From the NCBI GenBank assembly GCA_013696945.1, contig JACCXQ010000024.1, positions 1-5,171 on the forward strand: a stretch of 5,171 bases of DNA, given 5' to 3'. Below, piece by piece: positions 1 to 5,171 of the stretch. Origin of the DNA: Chloroflexota bacterium (GTDB lineage Bacteria > Chloroflexota > Limnocylindria > Limnocylindrales > CSP1-4). The stretch's first letter is position 1. Each line of letters begins with the position of its first letter. Both the position numbers and the translations under genes were made by a program. The notes beneath the pieces were generated by a model. The model saw nothing but the letters and a program-made list of their open reading frames with translations, was not told the DNA's origin and searched no databases.

Positions 1-1526
1 CCACCGTCGCTGTAGAGGAACTGCTGGATCGCCTCCGCGACGTGGAAGGGATCGCGTCGATCCTCCGGCAGCCGCCCGACGATCCGATCCGCCGTGTTGT
101 ACGTGAGGTCACCGATCGAACCGGCACGGATCTCGATGAAGCGGCGCGTCCACGAGGGATAGTCGACGCCGGCAGCGGCAAGGTCGGCTGCCGTTATCGC
201 GCCCGCCTCGGGGTCCTCCTCTGGGACGAGCGCACTGACGGTGTAGGCCTCGCCCGGATCGATCGCATCGCGCAGGTCGATGGCGATCAGCGGCCCGCCG
301 TCGCTGTTCGTGAGGATCTCCGCCTCGCGGTCGATGGAGATGGGCGTCTCCGGTGTGAGCGCCGTGCCGCCCGCCAGGTCGACCGATGTCACGGTCACGG
401 TGATGGGCCGCCGGCCGGCGTCCTCGATGACGCTGTCGTAGCTTCCGGCGAGAAGCTCACCGCCGGCAGGGACCTGCGCCCGCGCTCGGTCGAGCTGCTG
501 CCACGTGTACCCATCGAAGTGGTCGTAGGTCGCGCCCCGCCAGTAATGCCCCTCGCCGTCGGATGTGGTGGCACGGAAGACGATCTCCGTCGACGACTCC
601 CAGATGCCGCGGATGGTCTGGCTCGAGCTGAAGAGGCCGCTCGGCCCGCGGGCAGGCCCGGTGACGCCGCCGACCCAGCGGTTGAACTCCGATCCGAGGC
701 TGAGCAGCTGATCGTCCAGGTCGCGCCATGCGTTGGCGAGCGGCGCCGAGCTGGCGCTTGCGGCGAGCACCAGTGATCCCAGCATGGTCAGGATCACGAA
801 CGCCAGCCCGCCGCGCATGAACAGCCCCGACACGTAACCCGCGTCGCCGATCCGCCGACGACGCCAGCCCTCCCGCTGGGCGGCGAGGTTCATGCGGACC
901 AGGAGCAGCATCGCCACGGCGCTGAAGAGCACCAGGTGCAGGTACTGCGGCCGGATGGTGACCGACATGTTGATGAGCAGGGCGAGGCCGGCGCCGACGA
1001 CGGCCGGCATGGCACGCCCACGACGGAACACGTTGAAAGCCGCGAACTGCCCGAGCGCCCAGATCAGCGCCCCCATCGTGAGCAGGAAGACGGACGTCTC
1101 GGATGAGCGGATCCCGAGCACGACGAGGTCGTTGTAGAAGATGCCCACCGACTCGCTGAGTCCGCGGAGGCGACCCAGGAGCGAGGGGTCGGCAGAGACC
1201 GCCCCGCTCACCGCCAGCAGCAGGAAGGCTGTCCCGATGGCCGCACCGATGAGGTGCGCGAGCGCGGTCGGCAGACGACGCCACTTGGCCAGCCCAAGCC
1301 CCATCACGGCGGCCATCAAGACGGCCAGCGGCAGGAAGCCGGTCTGGTTCCCCCCGCCGGGACCGAAGCCGGCCCAGTTCGCGTCGTCGATGGCAAGAGC
1401 CACGGTCACGAGCATCACGACGAGCAGGGCGACCGTGACCCATCCCTCGCGCGGACCCCGCAACAGGCCGGTCTCCTCGACCTCGGTGACGGGGCGTGGG
1501 CCGAACGTCGTAGCCGATGTGGTCAT
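1..1526 (-). CDS. Transglutaminase-like membrane protein (TgpA/DUF3488 type), C-terminus cut off by window edge
   Basis: My translation from ATG 1526-1524 stays open to the left edge, giving 508 complete codons with no stop. The N-terminus is short and polar (about residues 1-28). About seven hydrophobic, membrane-spanning stretches follow, near residues 29-46, 63-80, 88-109, 145-165, 174-189, 195-211 and 238-257, with a positively charged WRRRR loop at 221-225. From about residue 260 the chain is soluble and probably extracytoplasmic. It contains YWRGATYDHFDGYTW (328-342), the tryptophan/tyrosine-rich motif typical of the region before a transglutaminase core in TgpA-like proteins. The last visible residues (DPFHVAEAIQQFLYSDG, 492-508) look like the helix leading into that core. 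The catalytic Cys, His and Asp would lie outside the window, so enzymatic activity cannot be judged. The start overlaps the DUF58 stop (ATGA) and is preceded by a G-rich run at 1538-1534. Family assignment is fairly sure. A role in envelope protein or peptide processing is inferred from neighbours. Confidence 0.86.
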   Translation of the reverse strand, partial: MTTSATTFGPRPVTEVEETGLLRGPREGWVTVALLVVMLVTVALAIDDANWAGFGPGGGNQTGFLPLAVLMAAVMGLGLAKWRRLPTALAHLIGAAIGTAFLLLAVSGAVSADPSLLGRLRGLSESVGIFYNDLVVLGIRSSETSVFLLTMGALIWALGQFAAFNVFRRGRAMPAVVGAGLALLINMSVTIRPQYLHLVLFSAVAMLLLVRMNLAAQREGWRRRRIGDAGYVSGLFMRGGLAFVILTMLGSLVLAASASSAPLANAWRDLDDQLLSLGSEFNRWVGGVTGPARGPSGLFSSSQTIRGIWESSTEIVFRATTSDGEGHYWRGATYDHFDGYTWQQLDRARAQVPAGGELLAGSYDSVIEDAGRRPITVTVTSVDLAGGTALTPETPISIDREAEILTNSDGGPLIAIDLRDAIDPGEAYTVSALVPEEDPEAGAITAADLAAAGVDYPSWTRRFIEIRAGSIGDLTYNTADRIVGRLPEDRRDPFHVAEAIQQFLYSDG

Positions 1527-2794
1527 ACGCGGACCCCCGCCCTGCCCGGGGACATCGAGACGATCTGCTCGCCGAGCGATCGGCGAGGCGCAAGGACATG
1601 GACCTGCAGGTCGTGCTCCGCCAGCGCGTACTTGAGCGCGCGCGCCTCCCGAGCGCGCGCCTCGCGCTCATCGTCCGGCAGCGGTGGCTTCCCCTGGTCG
1701 AGCCTGGTGCGGTCCTCGTGTGCCACCGGATCGATGACGCACACGGCCGTCCCGATGCCGCGCACGCGAAGCGTGGCGAGTGGCCGGATCCAGTCGCGCT
1801 CGAGCGACGGGGTGATGACGACGGCGGTCATCCCGCGTCGGAGCCGCGACAGCCCCTCGACGAGCAGCTCGCGGAGCGGCACAGCACCATCAGCGTCGAT
1901 CGCGGCCAGGAGCTGCAACAGCTTCTGTTGCTGCCGTGGTCCGCGGTCAGCCGGCAGGACCGCACGACGCAGGCCGGTAGCGGTGAAGCCGAGCGAGCGA
2001 TTGTCGATCAGAGCACGCGACCCGATCGACGCCGCGACGCGCACGGCCGTCTCGATGGTCGCCGTATCACCGATGCCGGCGTGGACGCTTCGGTCGAGAT
2101 CGACGAACAGCCAGACGTCCGCCGTCTGCTCCAGGTCGAACTCCTTGACCTGCAGCTCCTGGTGACGGGCACTGCTCTTCCAGTGGATCCGGTTGTAGGC
2201 GTCGCCAGGGACGTAAGGCCGGATCGAGCTCACCATCGCGGTCGTCTGCAGCGTCCGCTCGGGACTTGCGTGGGTGCCTTCGAGCGTCGCTGATGGCAGC
2301 CGCCAGTGGGGCAGGGACTCGACCGGCGGGTAGACGATGACCGTCGATGCGGAGCCGACGGACGCGTACGACTCGAACAACCCGAACGGGTCGCCGGTCC
2401 GGATGACCATGGGATCGACGCGGAAGTGCCCGCGTCGCGTCAGAGGGACCCGCGCGACCCACGATCGCTCGCTGCGCGACCCCAGCGCGAGCGCACGGCC
2501 CGGGAGGGCGACCGGGAGGCTCGTCGGGTTGTAGACCTCGAGCCAGAGCTTGGGGATCCGGCTGGTGTTGCGGACGGTATACGTGGCACGTAGCGTGTCG
2601 CCGACCTGCGCGTGCGGACGGTCCAGCACGTAGCCGGCCTCCAGGTCGGCAAGCCCGAAGCGCGTCACGAGGTAGGCCCCGCCGATGACGAGGATCCCCA
2701 GGTAGACGAGGAAGAACAGGAAGTCCGCACCGGTCGAGAAGGCGGCGACGATCAGGACGGTGGCGATGAGCGCGACCTGGAGCCGGCGGATCAT
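1523..2794 (-). CDS. DUF58 domain protein with two N-terminal membrane segments
   Basis: 423 residues from ATG 2794-2792 to TGA 1525-1523. Two adjacent hydrophobic segments (about 5-20 and 24-44) anchor the N-terminus. Residues about 55-160 resemble a beta-sandwich, with VGDTLRATYTVRNTS at 64-78. The DUF58 signature follows at 191-210: IRPYVPGDAYNRIHWKSSAR, with Pro196-Gly197-Asp198, Arg202 and Trp205-Lys206. A vWA-like half then starts at VWLFVDLDRS (227-236). The family occurs beside MoxR ATPases and is thought to be their partner or client; its molecular activity is not established. The usual vWA metal motif DxSxS reads D232-L-D-R-S236 here, and the later strand ends in ITPS (327-330) where many vWA proteins have an Asp, so metal binding is doubtful. 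Residues 376-388 hold a small EARAR/EARAL repeat. The frame continues upstream to 2986, but that part lies over the MoxR gene and is Ser/Arg/Pro-rich shadow sequence. The 2794 start gives the membrane anchor and has a Shine-Dalgarno. Confidence 0.93.
   Translation of the reverse strand: MIRRLQVALIATVLIVAAFSTGADFLFFLVYLGILVIGGAYLVTRFGLADLEAGYVLDRPHAQVGDTLRATYTVRNTSRIPKLWLEVYNPTSLPVALPGRALALGSRSERSWVARVPLTRRGHFRVDPMVIRTGDPFGLFESYASVGSASTVIVYPPVESLPHWRLPSATLEGTHASPERTLQTTAMVSSIRPYVPGDAYNRIHWKSSARHQELQVKEFDLEQTADVWLFVDLDRSVHAGIGDTATIETAVRVAASIGSRALIDNRSLGFTATGLRRAVLPADRGPRQQQKLLQLLAAIDADGAVPLRELLVEGLSRLRRGMTAVVITPSLERDWIRPLATLRVRGIGTAVCVIDPVAHEDRTRLDQGKPPLPDDEREARAREARALKYALAEHDLQVHVLAPRRSLGEQIVSMSPGRAGVRV
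1534..1538 (-). promoter_or_regulatory. G-rich Shine-Dalgarno-like run before the transglutaminase-like gene
   Basis: GGGGG at 1538-1534 on the minus strand is 7 bases before ATG 1526 and lies in the 3' end of the DUF58 gene. It is a weak match to the consensus. With the ATGA overlap at 1526-1523 it points to translational coupling of the two genes. Confidence 0.4.
1634..1663 (-). repeat. Short tandem coding repeat in DUF58 (EARAR/EARAL)
   Basis: Two near-identical GC-rich units adjoin on the plus strand: gagcgcgcgcgcctc at 1634-1648 and gagcgcgcgcctc at 1651-1663. On the minus strand they encode the consecutive pentapeptides EARAR and EARAL in a charged, probably helical stretch between the vWA-like core and the C-terminal strand of DUF58. 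The alternating GC run could be prone to polymerase slippage or sequencing error. Confidence 0.6.
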
Positions 2795-2798
2795 CGAT

Positions 2799-3782
2799 CT
2801 AGACCTGTCGAACGGCTCGACGCTCCGGGCTGGGGGTCCTCGCCTCGATAGGGATGGTGCCCAGCAGCTCGCGGACGATCGCACCGGGGTCGATGTCGCG
2901 GATCGTCGCGGAGGTCTTGATGATGAGGCGATGGGCAAGCGCGGGCTCGGCGAGCGCCTTGATGTCGTCGGGGATGACGTAGTCACGGCCGCTCAGAGCC
3001 GCGAGCGCCTGTCCGGAGCGATACAGCGCCAGTGAGCCACGCGGCGACGCCCCGAGGTAGACGTCAGGGTGGGAGCGGGTGGCATTGACGAGTCGGACGA
3101 TGTAGTCACTGACGGTGGAGTCGACATAGACAGCCCGGATGCCTTCCTGCATCTCCTTGAGCTCGTCGACCGAGGCGACCTCGTGGATCTCATCGAGGGG
3201 GTGGGCGCGCTTCTGCTCATCGAGGATGACGATCTCCTCGAGCGGCTGCGGGTACCCCAGCCGGATGCGCAGCATGAATCGGTCGAGCTGTGCCTCGGGA
3301 AGTGCGAACGTGCCCTCGTACTCGATGGGGTTCTGTGTCGCGATGACGAGGAACGGCTCGGGCATCGGGTAGGTGATCCCGTCGACCGTCATGTGGCGCT
3401 CCTCCATCGATTCGAGGAGCGCCGACTGGGTCTTCGGAGTCGCGCGATTGATCTCATCGGCGAGCACGATCTGAGCCATGATCGGGCCGGGCCGGAACTC
3501 GAACTCCTGCGTCTTCTGGTTGTAGATGGACAGACCGGTGACGTCGGTCGGCAGCAGGTCAGGCGTGAACTGGATGCGCCGGAAACTGCACCCGAGGCTG
3601 CGCGCGATGGCTTTGGCCAGCACGGTCTTCCCGGTGCCCGGGACGTCCTCGATGAGCAGATGGCCCTGGCAGAGCAGCGCCACGAGAGCCAGACGGACCT
3701 CGTGATGCTTGCCGACGATCACGCGTTCGACGTTCGCTGCGACCTTCTCGCCCGATTCCTGGATCTTGGCCACGGTGATCAT
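2799..3782 (-). CDS. MoxR-family AAA+ ATPase
   Basis: 327 residues from ATG 3782, or 324 from GTG 3773, ending at TAG 2801-2799. All AAA+ elements are intact. Numbered from ATG 3782 they are: the MoxR N-terminal [13 protein letters not shown] (21-33); Walker [10 protein letters not shown] (45-53, Lys52); Walker B IVLADEIN (105-112, Asp109-Glu110); sensor 1 ATQNP (148-152); the LDRF motif with probable arginine finger Arg168; and sensor 2 GASPRGS (244-250, Arg248). [12 protein letters not shown] (72-83) and EFRPGPI (95-101) are typical MoxR signatures. Length is normal for the family (about 300-350). No signal peptide or membrane segment is seen, so it should be cytoplasmic. By family knowledge MoxR ATPases use ATP to remodel or assemble partner proteins, often vWA-containing ones. 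The DUF58 gene 4 bases downstream is the obvious partner candidate. The family call is very secure; substrate and physiological role are unknown. Confidence 0.97.
   Translation of the reverse strand: MITVAKIQESGEKVAANVERVIVGKHHEVRLALVALLCQGHLLIEDVPGTGKTVLAKAIARSLGCSFRRIQFTPDLLPTDVTGLSIYNQKTQEFEFRPGPIMAQIVLADEINRATPKTQSALLESMEERHMTVDGITYPMPEPFLVIATQNPIEYEGTFALPEAQLDRFMLRIRLGYPQPLEEIVILDEQKRAHPLDEIHEVASVDELKEMQEGIRAVYVDSTVSDYIVRLVNATRSHPDVYLGASPRGSLALYRSGQALAALSGRDYVIPDDIKALAEPALAHRLIIKTSATIRDIDPGAIVRELLGTIPIEARTPSPERRAVRQV
2803..2806 (-). promoter_or_regulatory. Shine-Dalgarno AGGT before the DUF58 gene
   Basis: AGGT at 2806-2803 on the minus strand lies inside the last codons of the MoxR gene, with 8 bases between it and ATG 2794. 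It supports 2794 as the DUF58 start over any in-frame codon further upstream, and suggests translation of DUF58 follows termination of MoxR. Confidence 0.5.
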
Positions 3783-3787
3783 CCCTC
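3783..3787 (-). promoter_or_regulatory. Shine-Dalgarno-like GAGGG before the MoxR gene
   Basis: On the minus strand GAGGG occupies 3787-3783. It directly abuts ATG 3782, leaving no spacer, but sits 9 bases before GTG 3773-3771 (codon 4 of the same frame). The spacing favours the GTG as the true start, which would remove Met-Ile-Thr from the N-terminus. The ATG would need leaderless or otherwise unusual initiation. Confidence 0.55.
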
Positions 3788-3907
3788 GTTACGGTCGGGA
3801 GCGCGAGTCGCTGGGTCGCCTGGGCTCGAGACTGACAGCAACGGTCGCAGGATGGTACGCCGGAAGTGTGGAAGTGGTTGCCGGGGCGCGATAGGGCCAG
3901 CGGGACG
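3783..3907 (-). other. Intergenic gap between the PBP and MoxR genes
   Basis: This 125-base stretch is the only real gap in the window. I see no rho-independent terminator after the PBP stop: no G/C stem followed by a T run on the minus strand. A -10-like TACCAT lies at 3857-3852 on the minus strand, but the sequence about 17 bases upstream of it does not resemble TTGACA, so a promoter is only possible. The hairpin potential around 3804-3828 is weak (a 4-base stem). The gap is long enough for a separate promoter for the MoxR block, but the genes could equally share one transcript. Confidence 0.4.
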
Positions 3908-5171
3908 TCATCCGGCCAGGTCGAGGTACAGCTCCATGAGGTCACCGCCGATGGGCACGGCCACGTCGCGTCCGGCACCGGCGCGTTCGACGATCACGGC
4001 GATGGCGATGCGCGGCTGTTCAGCGGGGGCGAACCCGATGAACCAGCTGTGTGGCCGTCCCGTGTCGCTCACCTCGGCGGTCCCGCTCTTCCCCGCCGTG
4101 GTCACGCCGGGGACCTTCGCGCCACCCGTGAATGACTCACCGAACTCGCCCTCTACGGCCGTCACCATGGCCTGGGTGATGGTCTCGGCGTCACCGGCCG
4201 TCATGACCTGCCGCACGACCGACGGGGCGACCCTTCGCTCCTGGCCGCTCTCCGCGACGAGCCGATCCACGAGCGTCGGCTTCATGAGGAGGCCGTCGCT
4301 CGCCACGCAAGCCGCCACGAGCGCCATCTGGAGCGGCGTGACCAGCGTCTCGGCCTGGCCGTAGGCGGCGTTCGCCAGCTCGACGCTGTCGGTGAACCCG
4401 AAGAGCGGCCCATCTCCGCCGTTCACCTGGCTCGATGCCGTGGGCAGCTCGAAGTCGATGCTCGCGCCGAAGCCGAGACGGCCCGCCCACTCGAGCAGGA
4501 CGTCAGGACCCGTGTCGAGCCCGACGTGCGCGAAGTAGATGTTGCTCGACACCTCGGTCGCCTCGATCAGGTCGAGCGGGTGGTCGGTCTGGAAGGTACG
4601 GGGCGAATCGCGGATCGAGAACCCCTCGACCCGGAAGCCATCGAAGTACTCCTGGGGCTGCGATGCGTAAGTGGTCTCGCGCCGGATGGCGCCTGACCCC
4701 AGGCCCGCGATGGCGGTCACGATCTTGAACACGGAGCCCGGCACGAAGCGGCCCTGGGTGGCACGGTTCAGGAGTGGTGACCCACGCTGCCCGCGCAGCG
4801 ATGCCAGGTAGTCGCGCCCGCCGAGTGGGTCGACCAGCCGATTCGGGTCGAACGTCGGAGCCGACACGAGCGCCAGGATCCGCCCGGTCGCGGGCTCGAT
4901 GGCCACGATCGCGCCGCGTTCATCGCCCAGCGCCGCCATCGCCGCCCGCTGGAGGCGCAGGTCGACCGAGAGATAGAGATCGCTGGGATCGTACGGATCG
5001 GAGAAGAACTTGCGCAGGACGTCGCCAGCAGGGCCGAGCGGTTTGAGGCCGGTCAGCTCGGCGTCGTAGGTGCGCTCCAGGCCGGAGGTCCCGAACACGA
5101 GGCTCTGGTAGCCGACGATGGGCGCCATCGCCGCCTCCGGGTAGCTTCGCGTGCGCTCGCCGCTGGGACCG
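3908..5171 (-). CDS. Class B penicillin-binding protein transpeptidase (PbpA/PBP2/FtsI-like), N-terminus beyond window edge
   Basis: The frame is open at the right edge and ends at TGA 3910-3908, giving 420 visible residues. ATG 5128 is probably internal: the preceding codons read RTRSYPEAA and continue into MAPIVGYQSLVFGTSGLE, the conserved R-x-YP...GY...G-x-(S/T)-GLE stretch of the class B PBP non-catalytic domain. The membrane anchor and first part of that domain (perhaps 70 residues, judged from PbpA-type proteins of about 490) lie outside the window. The transpeptidase motifs are intact: SVFK with catalytic Ser at 4735-4733, SSN at 4549-4541, and KSGT at 4090-4079. The family cross-links peptidoglycan stem peptides on the outer face of the cytoplasmic membrane, usually with a SEDS glycosyltransferase (RodA/FtsW). 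The protein ends soon after the transpeptidase domain (DLMELYLDLAG), so there are no PASTA repeats. Whether it serves elongation or division cannot be told from the fragment. The MoxR gene follows after 125 bases on the same strand. Confidence 0.95.
   Translation of the reverse strand, partial: GPSGERTRSYPEAAMAPIVGYQSLVFGTSGLERTYDAELTGLKPLGPAGDVLRKFFSDPYDPSDLYLSVDLRLQRAAMAALGDERGAIVAIEPATGRILALVSAPTFDPNRLVDPLGGRDYLASLRGQRGSPLLNRATQGRFVPGSVFKIVTAIAGLGSGAIRRETTYASQPQEYFDGFRVEGFSIRDSPRTFQTDHPLDLIEATEVSSNIYFAHVGLDTGPDVLLEWAGRLGFGASIDFELPTASSQVNGGDGPLFGFTDSVELANAAYGQAETLVTPLQMALVAACVASDGLLMKPTLVDRLVAESGQERRVAPSVVRQVMTAGDAETITQAMVTAVEGEFGESFTGGAKVPGVTTAGKSGTAEVSDTGRPHSWFIGFAPAEQPRIAIAVIVERAGAGRDVAVPIGGDLMELYLDLAG

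Noticed and set aside
42..776. A 244-codon plus-strand open frame
   Set aside because: It is antisense to the transglutaminase-like coding frame, with low-complexity Arg/Asp-rich translation and no family resemblance.
457..1671. A 404-codon minus-strand open frame in another phase across the transglutaminase-like gene
   Set aside because: Its product is Arg/Ala/Gly-rich with no membrane pattern. The alternative frame from 1526 gives well-formed membrane segments and the TgpA-like motif, and starts in an ATGA overlap.
1517..2293. A plus-strand open frame opposite DUF58
   Set aside because: It is antisense to the DUF58 signature region; the composition is that of a shadow frame and there is no domain.
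2795..2986. Upstream extension of the DUF58 frame to ATG 2986
   Set aside because: It would overlap the MoxR C-terminus by about 190 bases and adds a Ser/Arg/Pro-rich stretch before the membrane anchor. ATG 2794 has a Shine-Dalgarno and normal spacing.
3804..3828. Possible hairpin or direct repeat in the PBP-MoxR gap
   Set aside because: The stem is only 4 bases and the repeat (CTGGGTCG / CTGGGCTCG) is short and imperfect, as expected by chance at this GC content.
3069..4364. A 431-codon plus-strand open frame antisense to MoxR and the PBP
   Set aside because: It lies opposite two confidently identified genes, crosses the gap between them, and has no recognisable domain. Long antisense frames are expected in GC-rich DNA with strong third-position bias.
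5126..5128. ATG 5128 as the true start of the PBP
   Set aside because: The conserved R-x-YP motif lies upstream in the same open frame, and a start here would remove the membrane anchor that class B PBPs have.

Overview
This is a high-GC window with strong G/C third-position bias. Four genes lie head to tail on the minus strand and no convincing gene lies on the plus strand. Read in the direction of transcription (high to low coordinates), they are: (1) a class B penicillin-binding protein transpeptidase, open at the right edge; (2) a MoxR-type AAA+ ATPase; (3) a DUF58 membrane-anchored protein with a vWA-like C-terminal half; and (4) a multi-pass membrane protein of the TgpA/transglutaminase-like type, cut off at the left edge before its catalytic core.

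Genes 2-4 form a very compact block. MoxR and DUF58 are 4 bases apart, and DUF58 and the transglutaminase-like gene share an ATGA stop/start overlap. The MoxR - DUF58 - transglutaminase trio is a widespread conserved neighbourhood whose exact biochemical role is not settled. MoxR ATPases are thought to act as chaperones for, or to assemble, complexes containing vWA proteins. The PBP gene precedes the trio by 125 bases on the same strand. This places the trio next to peptidoglycan cross-linking, though co-transcription is not proven.

Organism: the high GC, the short PbpA-like class B PBP without PASTA domains, and the style of the trio suit Chloroflexota (for example Limnocylindria-like lineages) or Actinomycetota. 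This is an inference from general resemblance; no rRNA or marker gene is present to settle it.

There are no RNA genes, mobile elements, CRISPR arrays or strong terminators that I can support. The only intergenic stretch of any length is 3783-3907 (125 bases). I do not see evidence of an undescribed system here. The points worth a second look are the PBP linkage, a non-canonical metal-site motif in the DUF58 protein, the uncertain MoxR start codon, and a small in-frame coding repeat in DUF58.
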